64,000 bases of DNA from positions 124,001 to 188,000 of the forward strand of contig NZ_CAMYIV010000012.1 in the NCBI RefSeq assembly GCF_947258575.1, written 5' to 3'. Within the stretch, counting starts at the first letter, position 1; each line of letters begins with the position of its first letter. Shown here in pieces: positions 1 through 9,260 of this stretch. The notes under the pieces are model-generated. The model searched no databases. It was not told the DNA's origin and saw only the letters and a list, made by a program, of their open reading frames with translations. The translations under genes and the position numbers were made by a program. The DNA comes from an uncultured Alcanivorax sp. GTDB lineage: Bacteria > Pseudomonadota > Gammaproteobacteria > Pseudomonadales > Alcanivoracaceae.

Positions 1-354
1 CACTGGCTTCAGGTTGCCGTACATGTCCGGACGTTTCAGTACCGTCTGCCGTGGTTCGATGGCCACCACCACGCCCAGGCCCTCGCTTTTGGCTGGCTGC
101 CAGATGACCCGGTCGCCCACCACCAGTTGCTCCAGGGTGGCGCGGAAGTGACAGCGCATGGATTCGCCATCGGCGCTTTCCACGCCCACCTGCTGGCCGA
201 AGTGGGCGGTGATGGTGCCGGTCTGCTCGTCGCCGAGGTCGTTGGCCACCAGGGTCTCCAGCTCCGCGTTGCGGCGCTGTGCCCGGTCGCGTTTTTCCGC
301 CTGGATTTTTTCAATACGCCACTGTTGGCGTCGGTTGAGCTTGCGTTTGGCCAC
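1..354 (-). CDS. rsgA: Ribosome small-subunit biogenesis GTPase RsgA, N-terminal part (runs off the window)
   Basis: This is the amino-terminal 118 codons of RsgA (YjeQ), the circularly permuted GTPase that checks late maturation of the 30S subunit. The reading frame is open from a GTG codon at 354 down to base 1, and the protein begins MAKRKLNRRQQWRIEKIQ, the basic N-terminus typical of the family. An OB-fold region follows (about residues 38-110, with VGDRVIWQPA and VVAIEPRQTVLKRPDMYG). The GTPase domain and zinc-binding tail lie outside the window. It is divergent from orn, with only about 67 bases between the two starts, an arrangement common in gammaproteobacteria. The GTG start is chosen because the family nearly always begins M-A/S-K-R-K. 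Confidence 0.93.
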   Translation of the reverse strand, partial: MAKRKLNRRQQWRIEKIQAEKRDRAQRRNAELETLVANDLGDEQTGTITAHFGQQVGVESADGESMRCHFRATLEQLVVGDRVIWQPAKSEGLGVVVAIEPRQTVLKRPDMYGNLKPV

Positions 355-421
355 GAGGTATTCCGGTTGATTGGTGGCTGCATGCTACCATGTCGGCATA
401 AAGCCATGATACGGAATGCCC

Positions 422-967
422 ATGACTGACAAGCGCAACAATCTGATCTGGATCGATCTGGAAATGACCGGCCTGAGCCCGGAGAACGACCGCATCATCG
501 AAATCGCCACCATTGTCACCGATGCCCAGTTGAACCCGATTGCCGAAGGACCGGTGCTGGCGGTGCATCAGAGTGATGCCCTGCTGGACGGCATGGACGA
601 GTGGAACACCGAACACCACAACAACTCCGGCCTGGTGGCGCGGGTGAAGGAAAGCCGCATCAGCGAGATGCAGGCCCAGGCTCAGACCCTGGATTTCCTC
701 AAGGAGCATGTGGAGGCGGGCATGTCACCCATGTGCGGCAACAGCATCTGCCAGGATCGCCGTTTTCTGGCCAACTATATGCCCGAGCTGGAAGCCTTCT
801 TTCATTACCGCAACCTGGATGTGTCGACCTTGAAAGAACTGGCGCGTCGCTGGAAGCCGGAGATCTTGCCGGGCTTCAAGAAGGACAACAAGCATCTGGC
901 CCTGGACGACATCCGCGAATCCATCGCCGAGCTGCAGTATTACCGCGAGCATTTTATTGATTGCTGA
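422..967 (+). CDS. orn: Oligoribonuclease
   Basis: Orn is a DEDDh 3'-5' exoribonuclease that removes the last di- to oligoribonucleotides from RNA decay and degrades pGpG, so it also closes the cyclic-di-GMP turnover pathway. The sequence has the DEDD acidic residues in [10 protein letters not shown] near the N-terminus, the [18 protein letters not shown] block (about residues 105-125) and the C-terminal [20 protein letters not shown] motif with the catalytic His/Asp. From the ATG at 422 the protein is 181 aa, the usual length, and its first ten residues align with the E. coli protein; an in-frame ATG at 416 would add two residues. It is divergent from rsgA. Cytosolic; no odd features. Confidence 0.97.
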   Translation: MTDKRNNLIWIDLEMTGLSPENDRIIEIATIVTDAQLNPIAEGPVLAVHQSDALLDGMDEWNTEHHNNSGLVARVKESRISEMQAQAQTLDFLKEHVEAGMSPMCGNSICQDRRFLANYMPELEAFFHYRNLDVSTLKELARRWKPEILPGFKKDNKHLALDDIRESIAELQYYREHFIDC

Positions 968-1021
968 TGCTGGCACGCAAAACTGTTGGCGCCATCAGTG
1001 GTAGAGAGGGCTTCCCTGTTG

Positions 1022-1136
1022 CCGTAGGAGCGGCGCTTGAGCCGCGAAGAGTCCCGGGAAAGACTAACCAGGATCCTCGCTACGCTCGATTCGCGGCTCA
1101 TACCCACAGGGCACAGAGAGCGCTGCTCCTACGGAG
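1022..1136. repeat. REP-like inverted pair (GTAGGAGC family), right arm interrupted
   Basis: Left arm 1022-1048 (CCGTAGGAGCGGCGC then TGAGCCGCGAA) reappears inverted as 1090-1100 (TTCGCGGCTCA) plus 1120-1136 (GCGCTGCTCCTACGG). The right arm is split by about 19 bases (roughly 1101-1119) that contain CCACAGGGCACAGAGAG. The pair lies between the convergent ends of orn and queG. The unit resembles the Pseudomonas REP/REPIN consensus. No RAYT transposase gene is visible in this window. Confidence 0.8.
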
Positions 1137-1142
1137 GGGATA

Positions 1143-2192
1143 TTATGTTTGGGTGTGTCGCTCCAGCGCCCAGCGCACATGCTCTTGCACTGTCTCGTCC
1201 GGAAAGTCCCGCCTGTCTCTTAGCGCCTGCACAATCTCTTCTGACCCCGGCGCATTACCCAGCGCCACGGCAATATTTCTCAGCCACTTTCGATACCCGG
1301 CCCGGCGAATGGCGCTGCCGGCGGTGCGTTCCAGAAACTCTTCCTCGCTCCAGGAAAATAGCGTCACCAGATCGCTGTCGCCCAGCCCGTGGCGGGGATG
1401 AAAATCCCCTTCGCCGGTGTGTTGGGCAAAGCGGTTCCATGGGCACATGAGCTGGCAGTCGTCGCAGCCGAAAATGCGGTTGCCGATGCCTTCGCGCAGG
1501 TCTTCGGGGATGCTGCCTTCATGCTCGATGGTCAGGTAGGAAATACAGCGCCGGGCATCCAGCTCATAGGGGGCGACGATGGCGTCGGTGGGGCAGACGG
1601 TGATGCAGGCCCGGCACTTGCCGCAATGGTCCTCACCGGGCTGGTCCACCGGCAGCGCAATATCTGTATAGATTTCGCCTAGAAAGAACCAGCTTCCCGC
1701 TTCCCGGTTCAGCACCAGAGTGTGTTTGCCCTGCCAGCCCAGCCCGGCTTTGGCGGCCAGGGGCTTTTCCATCACCGGAGCACTGTCCACAAAGGCCCGG
1801 GCCAACTCACTGTCGGCCACTTCCTCGCGAATACGCGCGGCCAGGATGGCCAGGCGCTTGCGGATCAGTTTGTGATAGTCGCGGCCCAGGGCGTAGCGGG
1901 ACACATAGGCCTTGTCTTTCTGTTGCAGTATCTTCACCGGTTGCGTATCCGGCGGCAGATAATCCATCCGCGCTGAGATCACCCGCAGGGTGCCCGGTTC
2001 CAGTTCTTCTGGCCGGTAGCGTTTGTTGCCGTGGGCGGCCATCCATTTCATCTGGCCCTGGTAGCCTTTTTCCAGCCAGGTTTTCAGGTCTGCCTCGGCG
2101 GCGCGCAGATCCGTATCGGCAATGCCTATCTGCTGGAAGCCGAGCTCGCGCCCCCAGAGCTGGATCTTTTCTTTCAGTGCCTGCAGGTCCAT
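1143..2192 (-). CDS. queG: Epoxyqueuosine reductase
   Basis: QueG (formerly YjeS) reduces epoxyqueuosine to queuosine in tRNA, the last step of Q34 biosynthesis, using cobalamin and two [4Fe-4S] clusters. Two ferredoxin-like motifs are visible: CGKCRACITVCPTDAI near residue 190 and CDDCQLMCPW near residue 243. The N-terminal DUF1730-type region includes YQGQMKWMAAHGNKRYRPEEL. The start at 2192 gives MDLQALKEKIQLWGRELGF and a 349-aa protein of usual size; longer upstream in-frame starts read into nnr and are not credible. It is divergent from nnr, with about 45 bases between starts. Its 3' end faces orn across a REP-like pair. Confidence 0.96.
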   Translation of the reverse strand: MDLQALKEKIQLWGRELGFQQIGIADTDLRAAEADLKTWLEKGYQGQMKWMAAHGNKRYRPEELEPGTLRVISARMDYLPPDTQPVKILQQKDKAYVSRYALGRDYHKLIRKRLAILAARIREEVADSELARAFVDSAPVMEKPLAAKAGLGWQGKHTLVLNREAGSWFFLGEIYTDIALPVDQPGEDHCGKCRACITVCPTDAIVAPYELDARRCISYLTIEHEGSIPEDLREGIGNRIFGCDDCQLMCPWNRFAQHTGEGDFHPRHGLGDSDLVTLFSWSEEEFLERTAGSAIRRAGYRKWLRNIAVALGNAPGSEEIVQALRDRRDFPDETVQEHVRWALERHTQT

Positions 2193-2237
2193 GGTTTGAA
2201 GGGATATAATGCCGGGAAATGAACGATGAAGGGTAAC

Positions 2238-3749
2238 ATGACGACACTGTCGAAGGCTCTCTATACCGCCGCCCAGACCCGCGAACTGGACCGACTGGCG
2301 ATTGCCGCCGGCACCCCGGGTGCCGAACTGATGGCCCGTGCCGGGCAGGCGGCTTTCGATACGTTGTGTGAGCGTTGGCCCGAAGCCCGGCAGATCGCCG
2401 TGCTGTGTGGCGGTGGCAATAACGGTGGCGATGGTTATGTGGTCGCGCGGCTGGCCCATGCTGCCGGGCTGGCACCACAGATCCATTTCACCACGCCACC
2501 GGAAACGCTCAAGGGTGACGCCCTGACCATGGCCGAACGCTGCCGGGATGCCGGCATCCCCATGACGCCACTGACGCTGGATCGTCTTCCCGAGGGGATG
2601 GACCTGCTGGTCGATGGCCTGCTGGGTACCGGCCTCAGTGGTGCGCTACGTGATGAAATGGCGGCCTTGCTGACCGCCCTGAATGCCTTGCCGGTGCCGC
2701 GCCTGGCGCTGGATATTCCCTCCGGCCTGGGGGCCGATACCGGCATGCCGCTGGGGGCGGTGCTGGCGGCGGATCTGACCTGTACCTTTATTGGTATCAA
2801 GCGTGGCCTGCTGACCGGGCAGGGGCCGGTGTATAGCGGTGAACTGTGCTTTTTTGATCTGCAGGTTGACCGGGACGTGTATTCCCAAGTGCCAGCGGAT
2901 TGCCGGGTGCCGGTGCCCGCCAACCTGCATGCCTTGCTGCCGCCGAGACGGATTGATGGTCACAAGGGCAACTACGGCCATGTGGTGGTCATCGGCGGAG
3001 ACCATGGTTTTGCCGGTGCGCCAGTGATGAGCGCCCAGGCCGCCGCCCGCTGCGGGGCGGGCAAGGTCAGCCTGATTACCCGCCCGGAGCATGTGGCAGT
3101 GGCGCTCACACGGCAGCCGGAAATCATGGTTCGCGGAGTGGACAATGCCAGCGACGCGGCGTCCTTGCTGGCGGCGGCCAGTGTTATCGCCATTGGCCCT
3201 GGCCTGGGGCGCGATGACTGGGGGCGTGCCTTGTTGGCCCTGGCGCTGGAAAGCGGCAAGCCGTTGGTGGTGGATGCAGATGCCCTGACCCTGATGGCCG
3301 ACGATGATGGCATTGGCCAGGGCGATTGGGTGCTGACCCCCCATCCGGGAGAGGCGGGTCGGCTGCTCGGCGTACCTGCAGCGGATATTCAACAGGATCG
3401 CTTTTCGGCCCTGGAAAGCCTGGCCACCCGCTACGGCGGCACGGTGTTGCTGAAAGGCCTGGGAACCTTGATTCAGGGCGAAGATGTGCAGGGTGAGAGA
3501 GGCCGCGCCCTGATCTGTGACGGCAACCCGGGAATGGCCTCCGGGGGCATGGGTGATGTGCTCACCGGCGTGATTGCCGCCTTACGCGCCCAGGGCCTGA
3601 CGGGCTATGATGCGGCCCGGTTGGGGGCCATGATTCACGCCCGCGCCGCCGACGCCTGTGCGGCCCGGTGTGGTTCACGGGGCATGCTGGCCACGGACCT
3701 GTTGCCGTATTTGCGTGCCGAGCTGAATGAAAACTGTCTGGCTGAATAA
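2238..3749 (+). CDS. nnr: Bifunctional NAD(P)HX epimerase / ADP-dependent NAD(P)HX dehydratase
   Basis: This fused YjeF protein repairs hydrated NADH/NADPH. The N-terminal epimerase domain (about residues 1-210) carries the CGGGNNGGDGYVVARL signature. The C-terminal ribokinase-like dehydratase domain (about 225-500) carries GHVVVIGGDHGFAGA, IAIGPGLGRDDW, LTPHPGEAGRLLG and the catalytic GNPGMASGGMGDVLTG block. I prefer the ATG at 2238 because AAGGG sits just upstream; an ATG at 2226 would add four residues. It opens the classic nnr-tsaE-amiB-mutL-miaA-hfq string, with 11 bases to tsaE. Cytosolic. Confidence 0.96.
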   Translation: MTTLSKALYTAAQTRELDRLAIAAGTPGAELMARAGQAAFDTLCERWPEARQIAVLCGGGNNGGDGYVVARLAHAAGLAPQIHFTTPPETLKGDALTMAERCRDAGIPMTPLTLDRLPEGMDLLVDGLLGTGLSGALRDEMAALLTALNALPVPRLALDIPSGLGADTGMPLGAVLAADLTCTFIGIKRGLLTGQGPVYSGELCFFDLQVDRDVYSQVPADCRVPVPANLHALLPPRRIDGHKGNYGHVVVIGGDHGFAGAPVMSAQAAARCGAGKVSLITRPEHVAVALTRQPEIMVRGVDNASDAASLLAAASVIAIGPGLGRDDWGRALLALALESGKPLVVDADALTLMADDDGIGQGDWVLTPHPGEAGRLLGVPAADIQQDRFSALESLATRYGGTVLLKGLGTLIQGEDVQGERGRALICDGNPGMASGGMGDVLTGVIAALRAQGLTGYDAARLGAMIHARAADACAARCGSRGMLATDLLPYLRAELNENCLAE

Positions 3750-3760
3750 CGAGAGCATAG

Positions 3761-4195
3761 ATGACTGTTGAGCATGTGGACCTGCCCGATGAAGCCGCCA
3801 CCCTGGCGTTGGGAGGCCGTCTGGCCCGCCGTCTGAACGGTGGTGGCTGCGTTTATCTGGAAGGGGACCTGGGCGCCGGCAAGACCACACTGGTGCGCGG
3901 TATGCTGCGAGGCCTGGGCCACGAGGGGGCGGTAAAGAGCCCGACTTATACAATTGTGGAACCCTACGAGCTTGGCGGCGTCCATATCTATCACTTCGAC
4001 CTGTATCGTCTTGGCGACCCGGAAGAACTGGAGTTGATAGGCGTACGGGATTATTTCTCCTCCGACAGCTTGTGTTTGCTGGAGTGGCCGGAGCGGGGCG
4101 CCGGGGTGGTGCCTTCACCGGATTTGACCATTACACTGGCCGTCAACGGCCGTGGACGAAAGGCGACCCTGGATTGGGCCTATGACGCATCGTGA
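3761..4195 (+). CDS. tsaE: tRNA threonylcarbamoyladenosine biosynthesis ATPase TsaE
   Basis: TsaE (YjeE) is the small P-loop ATPase that works with TsaB and TsaD to make t6A37 in tRNAs reading ANN codons. The Walker A motif is GDLGAGKTTLVRG (about residues 39-51), followed by the family block SPTYTIVEPY and the HFDLYRL motif. At 144 aa it is near the usual length. It starts 11 bases after nnr and overlaps the amiB start by 14 bases, so the three genes are very likely co-transcribed and translationally coupled. Confidence 0.96.
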   Translation: MTVEHVDLPDEAATLALGGRLARRLNGGGCVYLEGDLGAGKTTLVRGMLRGLGHEGAVKSPTYTIVEPYELGGVHIYHFDLYRLGDPEELELIGVRDYFSSDSLCLLEWPERGAGVVPSPDLTITLAVNGRGRKATLDWAYDAS

Positions 4196-5534
4196 CAATA
4201 AGAAAAACCTTACCGCAGTGTTTGTGCTTCTGCTCAGTGGCGTCTGGGCCAGCCTGGGGTTTGCCCAGACGAGCATTGATTCGGTGCGTCTGCACCGGGC
4301 CCCGGATCACACTCGCATAGTGTTTGATCTGCCCTCACCGGTGGATCACAAACTCGACAAACTGGCCAACCCGGATCGCATCGTGCTGGATCTGCTGGAT
4401 GCCAGCCTGGGTTTCGACGTCAACACCCTGGATTACGCCAGCAGCCCCATTGCCAATATTCGTGTGGGCAAGCATAGCGACAAGACCCGTGTGGTCTTCG
4501 ACATGAAAAACGGTGTGCGCACCCGTACCAATCTGCTCAAACCGATCGAGCCCCATGGCTGGCGTCTGGTGGTGGATCTGTTTGACAGCGAATTGCAAAG
4601 TGCTGCCAAAACCAGTCCGGAACCGGTGAAGGAAAAGGAGGCACCCAGCGAGCCTCGATTGATGGTGGTGGCCATCGATGCCGGCCATGGTGGTGAAGAT
4701 CCGGGGGCTCGCGGGCCTAGCGGTGTTTACGAGAAGACCCTGGTGCTGCAGATCGCCAAGAAGGTGGAAAAGCAGGTCAATGATCAGGCCGGCATGCGGG
4801 CGGTGATGGTCCGTGACGGGGATTACTATGTGCCTCTCGCCGAGCGTCGCCGCATCGCCCGTGAGGATCACGGGGCCGATGTGTTTATTTCCATCCACGC
4901 GGACGCCTTCACCGATGCCCGCGCCAACGGTGCTTCCGTGTTTGCCCTGTCCAGTAGTGGCGCCACCAGCGCCCGGGCGCGCTATCTTGCCAAGATTGCC
5001 AACGAATCCGACCGGGTGGCCGGGGTCTACGAAGAGGAAAAGGACGACAGCTCCTTGCTCAGCGTGCTGGCGGACCTGCGCATGAATGGTTCCATGGCCG
5101 GCAGCCTTTACCTGGGCCGGCAGGTGCTGGGAGAAATGGGTAAGGTGACCAAGCTGCACGGTAACCGGGACCGGGTGGAACAGGCCGGGTTTGCGGTTCT
5201 CAAGGAGCCGGAAATGGTCTCGATCCTGGTGGAGACCGGTTTTATTTCCAATCCGACGGAAGAGCGCAATCTGCGCTCCTCTGCGCACCAGAGCAAGCTG
5301 GCCCGCTCTATCGTCAACGGGGTGGATGCCTATTTCCGCAATCACCCGGCACCGCATAGCTGGTATGCAGCCCAGCGCCGTGAGCACGGCGAGCAGTATC
5401 GTATCCAGCCCGGTGATACACTCTCGGAAATTGCCCGTCAGTACAGCGTCTCCGAACAGGCGATCCGCAGCGCCAATGCGTTGAATGGAGATCGAATCGT
5501 GGTCGGCCAGGTGCTGAAAATCCCCGGTTCGTGA
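4182..5534 (+). CDS. amiB: N-acetylmuramoyl-L-alanine amidase (AmiB/AmiC type) with LysM domain
   Basis: This is a periplasmic zinc amidase that cleaves the stem peptide from MurNAc during septal peptidoglycan splitting. An N-terminal Sec signal (about residues 1-29, ending SLGFAQ) is followed by an AMIN septal-targeting domain (about 30-130), the Amidase_3 catalytic domain (about 160-385) and one C-terminal LysM repeat (about 403-449, YRIQPGDTLSEIARQYSV). Likely zinc and catalytic residues sit in VVAIDAGHGGEDPGA (His), the Glu of YEKT, FISIHADAF (His) and ILVETGFISNP (Glu). The start at 4182 lies inside the tsaE end. AmiB is the usual name at this locus, next to mutL; AmiC is an alternative by architecture. 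Confidence 0.93.
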   Translation: MTHRDNKKNLTAVFVLLLSGVWASLGFAQTSIDSVRLHRAPDHTRIVFDLPSPVDHKLDKLANPDRIVLDLLDASLGFDVNTLDYASSPIANIRVGKHSDKTRVVFDMKNGVRTRTNLLKPIEPHGWRLVVDLFDSELQSAAKTSPEPVKEKEAPSEPRLMVVAIDAGHGGEDPGARGPSGVYEKTLVLQIAKKVEKQVNDQAGMRAVMVRDGDYYVPLAERRRIAREDHGADVFISIHADAFTDARANGASVFALSSSGATSARARYLAKIANESDRVAGVYEEEKDDSSLLSVLADLRMNGSMAGSLYLGRQVLGEMGKVTKLHGNRDRVEQAGFAVLKEPEMVSILVETGFISNPTEERNLRSSAHQSKLARSIVNGVDAYFRNHPAPHSWYAAQRREHGEQYRIQPGDTLSEIARQYSVSEQAIRSANALNGDRIVVGQVLKIPGS

Positions 5535-5572
5535 AGGCCTTCGGTGCGAACGATGTGTGAGAGCGATTATTG

Positions 5573-5647
5573 GACACGCGTTGCGAGTGACGAGTAGCGC
5601 GTGTCGAAAAGCGACGCCGCTTTGGCGTTCGTTCCTCGTTACTCGGT
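5573..5647. repeat. Heptad-arm intergenic palindrome (CGAGTGA type)
   Basis: Left heptads CGAGTGA-CGAGTAG occupy 5584-5597. On the opposite strand the right arm reads CGAGTAA-CGAGGAA (5632-5645). An 8-bp stem GACACGCG/CGCGTGTC (5573-5580 and 5598-5605) brackets the left heptads, and ACGCC-GCTTT-GGCGT (5614-5628) forms a second hairpin. It fills the 186-base gap between amiB and mutL and has the same layout as the elements at 42155, 45434, 46993 and 49747. Confidence 0.65.
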
Positions 5648-5720
5648 CTCGCCACCGGGCTGTCTGACCGCTTCGACATTACCCGTAATCTTTACCTGAA
5701 TTCCATCAACAGAGACGCCC

Positions 5721-7547
5721 GTGACAAAGATCCAGCTGCTTGATTCCCGCCTTGCCAACCAGATCGCCGCCGGTGAGGTGGTGGAGCGCCCCGCCTCGGT
5801 ATTGAAAGAGCTGCTGGAAAACGCGCTGGATGCCGGCTCGGAATCCATCAGCGTGGATGTGGAGCAGGGTGGGGTGAAGCTGGTGCGAGTGCGCGATAAC
5901 GGTAGTGGGATTGGTCGCGATGACCTGCCCCTGGCCCTGTCCCGTCATGCCACCAGCAAGATCCGGGGCCTCGATGATCTGGAAGCCATCGGCACCCTGG
6001 GGTTTCGGGGCGAGGCCCTGGCCGCGATCAGCTCGGTATCGCGGCTGACCCTGGCCAGTAACGTGGAGGGCGAAGCGGAAGGCTGGCAGGTGCAGGTGGA
6101 AGGGCGCGACATGGCTCCCTCGGTCACCCCGGCGGGACACCCGCGCGGCACCACCGTGACCATGCGCGACCTGTTCTTCAATACCCCGGCCCGGCGCCGT
6201 TTCCTGCGTACCGAAAAGACCGAATTCAACCACCTGGAAGAAGTGTTCCGGCGTATCGCGCTCAGTGAGTTCAACACCGCTTTCCGTCTGACCCACAACC
6301 AGAAGGTGATCCACCAGTTGCCCGCCGGGCTGGATGACACCCTGCGCGCGGCGCGGGTGGCCAAGCTGTGTGGCAAGGGCTTCATGGAGCAGGCGATCCC
6401 GGTGGATGTGGAGCGCGATGGTATCCGTCTGCACGGCTGGATGGGGCTGCCCACGTTTTCCCGCTCCCAGGCGGACCTTCAATACTTTTATGTGAATGGC
6501 CGGGTGATTCGCGACAAGGTGGTCAGCCACGCAGTCCGTCAGGCCTATGCGGATGTGCTCTATCACGGTCGCCACCCTGCCTATGTGCTGTTCCTTGAGC
6601 TGGACCCGGCCCAGGTAGACGTGAATGTGCATCCTACCAAGCATGAGGTGCGCTTCCGCGAACAACGCATGGTGCACGGCTTCCTTTATAGCTCCTTGCA
6701 CCGGGCTATCGCCGAAGTGCGCCCGGGCCAGTCACTGGCCGCCAGCGTGGTGGACGAGGGAGAGTCGGTGATGCCGGCCATGGAGCCCAGCCAGGCCAGC
6801 ATGTCCCTGTCTGCCCCGGCGGGGCGTCCGTCCTATTCGCCGCCGGCCGGCAGTGGATTCAGTTATGGCCAAGGCCTGCGGCAGGCGGATGCCTACGGTG
6901 CGCTGGTCCGTTCCCAGGTGGCTGAAAACCCGGGTATGCCGCCGGCGTCCGATCAGGAAACCGTGCCGCCGCTGGGTTATGCGGTAGCGCAGTTGCACGG
7001 CATCTTTATTCTTGCTGAAAACCAGCAGGGGCTGGTGGTAGTGGACATGCATGCCGCCCACGAGCGGATTACCTACGAGCGGCTGAAACAGAGCTGGTCC
7101 GAGGACAAGGTACGCAGCCAGCCGTTGCTGGTGCCGGTGTCGCTGGCGGTATCCTCCCGGGAAGCGGATTTTGCCGAGCAGCAACCGGAGGTGTTTTCCC
7201 GGCTGGGCTTTATGGTGGAGCGTGCCGGGCCGGAGACCCTGGTGGTCCGCGAAGTGCCGGCGATGCTGCGCGATAGTGACAGCGAGGCCATGGTTCGCGA
7301 TGTATTGTCTGACCTGCTGGCCCAGGGCAGCAGCGAACGGATCGAACAGAAGCTGGATGAGTTGCTCTCCAGCATGGCCTGCCACGGCAGCGTGCGGGCC
7401 AATCGCCGGCTGACCCTCCCGGAAATGAATGCCCTGCTGCGCGACATGGAGGCTACCGAGCGTTCCGGTCAGTGCAACCATGGCCGCCCCACCTGGACCC
7501 AGATGAGCCTGAAGGATCTGGACCGGTTGTTCATGCGGGGGCAGTAG
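5721..7547 (+). CDS. mutL: DNA mismatch repair protein MutL
   Basis: MutL couples mismatch recognition by MutS to strand excision. The GHKL ATPase domain has [20 protein letters not shown] and [14 protein letters not shown] within the first 110 residues and TPARRRFLR near residue 155. After a low-complexity linker (about 345-410) the dimerisation domain contains [12 protein letters not shown], which fits the endonuclease metal-binding pattern D-x-H-A-x2-E-x4-E of MutL proteins from bacteria that lack MutH, and later [12 protein letters not shown]. So this MutL is probably the nicking type. Length 608 aa. The start is GTG at 5721. It is followed directly by miaA. Confidence 0.96.
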   Translation: MTKIQLLDSRLANQIAAGEVVERPASVLKELLENALDAGSESISVDVEQGGVKLVRVRDNGSGIGRDDLPLALSRHATSKIRGLDDLEAIGTLGFRGEALAAISSVSRLTLASNVEGEAEGWQVQVEGRDMAPSVTPAGHPRGTTVTMRDLFFNTPARRRFLRTEKTEFNHLEEVFRRIALSEFNTAFRLTHNQKVIHQLPAGLDDTLRAARVAKLCGKGFMEQAIPVDVERDGIRLHGWMGLPTFSRSQADLQYFYVNGRVIRDKVVSHAVRQAYADVLYHGRHPAYVLFLELDPAQVDVNVHPTKHEVRFREQRMVHGFLYSSLHRAIAEVRPGQSLAASVVDEGESVMPAMEPSQASMSLSAPAGRPSYSPPAGSGFSYGQGLRQADAYGALVRSQVAENPGMPPASDQETVPPLGYAVAQLHGIFILAENQQGLVVVDMHAAHERITYERLKQSWSEDKVRSQPLLVPVSLAVSSREADFAEQQPEVFSRLGFMVERAGPETLVVREVPAMLRDSDSEAMVRDVLSDLLAQGSSERIEQKLDELLSSMACHGSVRANRRLTLPEMNALLRDMEATERSGQCNHGRPTWTQMSLKDLDRLFMRGQ

Positions 7548-7550
7548 GTG

Positions 7551-7578
7551 GACGCCGGACGCCTGAAACCTGACGCTG
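7551..7578. repeat. Four tandem GACGC-type heptads at the mutL-miaA junction
   Basis: Four contiguous 7-bp units, GACGCCG, GACGCCT, GAAACCT and GACGCTG, begin three bases after the mutL stop codon. They match the arms of the element after dnaB (46993-47068), but no inverted partner is present here, so this looks like a half-element. The units are open in the miaA frame, which creates a spurious upstream extension of that gene. Confidence 0.65.
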
Positions 7579-7589
7579 GGGCAGAGCGT

Positions 7590-8564
7590 ATGCTGCCGGT
7601 GCTGCTCCTCATGGGGCCTACCTGCTCCGGCAAGACGGCGCTGGCCATTGAGGCGGCACAGGCGTTGCCCATCGACATCATCAATGTGGATTCAGCGCTG
7701 GTCTATCGCGGGCTGGATATCGGTGCGGCCCGGCCCAGTGACGAAGAGCTGGCAGCGGCACCGCACCGGCTGTTGGGTTTTCGCGACCTGGATGCCCCTT
7801 ACTCGGCGGCGGATTTCCGCGCCGATGCCCTGCGCGAAATCGAACAGATCCATGCCAATGGCAAACTGCCCCTGCTGGTCGGTGGCACCATCCTCTATTT
7901 CAAGGCACTGGTGGAGGGGCTGGCGCCTCTGCCGGAAGCGGACCCGGCGGTGCGTGCCGATATTGCCGCCCTGGCCGAACATGAAGGCTGGCCGGCGGTG
8001 CATGCGGCACTGGCCCAGGTGGACCCGGTCAGCGCCGAGCGACTCAACCCCACGGATCGCCAGCGCCTGCAGCGGGCGCTGGAGGTATATCGGATAACCG
8101 GTCGGCCCCTGTCCGCTTTTCATGCGGATCATCATACAACTGTCACACAGAACCGCGATGGTCTGAGTGAGTTCAGTGACTTGCCCTGGCCGGTTTACAG
8201 TGCGGCCCTGTTGCCCCCGGATCGTGCCTGGTTACATCGCATGATCGAGCAGCGTTTCCGGCAGATGCTCGAGCAGGGGTTGGTAGAAGAGGTGCAGGCG
8301 CTGCGACAGCTGCCCGGAATCCACCGGGATCTGCCGGCCATGAAAGCGGTGGGTTATCGGCAGGTGTGGGACTATCTGGACGGTCAGTACGACTACGACA
8401 GCATGGTGGAGCGAGGCATTATCGCCACCCGGCAACTGGCCAAACGACAGTTCACCTGGCTGCGCAAATGGCCGTATCTGGACGGCTTCGACAGTAACGA
8501 TGCGTCACAGCGGCAGGCGCTAGTCGAGCAGCTTGCGAAGATCTGTAAATCTGTGTTTAGTTAG
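7590..8564 (+). CDS. miaA: tRNA dimethylallyltransferase
   Basis: MiaA adds the dimethylallyl group to A37 of tRNAs that read UNN codons, the first step towards ms2i6A. The P-loop is [17 protein letters not shown] at the N-terminus, followed by [36 protein letters not shown] and [20 protein letters not shown]. The frame is open back to a GTG at 7548, but that 14-residue extension is encoded by heptad repeats. The ATG at 7590 puts MGPT close to the N-terminus as in relatives, so it is preferred and gives 324 aa. It belongs to the mutL-miaA-hfq string; hfq follows after a 252-base gap. Confidence 0.94.
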   Translation: MLPVLLLMGPTCSGKTALAIEAAQALPIDIINVDSALVYRGLDIGAARPSDEELAAAPHRLLGFRDLDAPYSAADFRADALREIEQIHANGKLPLLVGGTILYFKALVEGLAPLPEADPAVRADIAALAEHEGWPAVHAALAQVDPVSAERLNPTDRQRLQRALEVYRITGRPLSAFHADHHTTVTQNRDGLSEFSDLPWPVYSAALLPPDRAWLHRMIEQRFRQMLEQGLVEEVQALRQLPGIHRDLPAMKAVGYRQVWDYLDGQYDYDSMVERGIIATRQLAKRQFTWLRKWPYLDGFDSNDASQRQALVEQLAKICKSVFS

Positions 8565-8816
8565 CCCTGTTGTTGGACTTTTTGGTTTATAATTCGCCAA
8601 TCATCGATTTTTAGCCATTTTGCGGCGACTTGAGAAGCACGGCGCAAATGTGTTGTGTCGGCACCTGGAACCAATTTGCCGGGTTGTTGACAAAAATTTG
8701 CCCGATAGCGCATCGGGCGAAGGCAGTGACCGTATGGGACGGTTTCACTGTGTTACAGCGCTGATTGCCCGAAGTGTTGGGCACTACTTTTTACTGTTAT
8801 TTCAAGGAGACTTGCC

Positions 8817-9107
8817 ATGTCAAAGGGGCACTCGCTACAAGACCCTTTTCTCAACGCGCTTCGTAAAGAGCGTATTCCGGTTTCTATCTTTCTGGTAAAC
8901 GGAATAAAGCTCCAGGGGCAGATTGAGTCTTTTGACCAATATGTCGTGCTGCTGAAAAATGCAGTCAGTCAGATGGTTTACAAACACGCGATTTCCACCG
9001 TCGTGCCTGCCCGCAACCCCCGTGGCGGCGGTAACCCGGCCATGACTACCACCGGTACAGGCGGCACCGCCGTTCCTGCTGCCGATGAGGGCTTCGGCAA
9101 CCAGTAA
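8817..9107 (+). CDS. hfq: RNA chaperone Hfq
   Basis: Hfq is the hexameric Sm-like RNA chaperone that pairs small RNAs with mRNAs. The Sm1 motif ([20 protein letters not shown]) and the Sm2 motif [10 protein letters not shown] are intact. A glycine- and threonine-rich tail of about 25 residues makes it 96 aa, similar to pseudomonad Hfq. A strong ribosome site (CAAGGAGA) precedes the ATG. The upstream gap holds a TATAAT hexamer at 8588, a hairpin GCCCGAT-AGCGC-ATCGGGC (8700-8718) and a second small one (8766-8783), which suggests a dedicated promoter and a structured leader. A terminator follows at 9124. Confidence 0.98.
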   Translation: MSKGHSLQDPFLNALRKERIPVSIFLVNGIKLQGQIESFDQYVVLLKNAVSQMVYKHAISTVVPARNPRGGGNPAMTTTGTGGTAVPAADEGFGNQ

Positions 9108-9123
9108 CGCTGCCGCAGATCCT

Positions 9124-9153
9124 GCAAAGAGCCACCTTCGGGTGGCTCTTTGC
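9124..9153 (+). terminator. Terminator after hfq
   Basis: A perfect 13-bp stem with a TTCG loop: GCAAAGAGCCACC, then TTCG, then its complement. The T-rich part lies in the 3' arm (CTCTTTGC). It separates hfq from hflX, so some hflX expression may rely on a promoter in 9154-9260. Confidence 0.8.
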
Positions 9154-9260
9154 GTTGTGGCCGCGTTAACGCCTCCGATCGGTACTTTTCATGCCGGTTT
9201 CCCTGTCTTCTTCCTCTGACTGGTTTAAACTGGCGGTCTCATCCCCCATATCAGGCCTCT

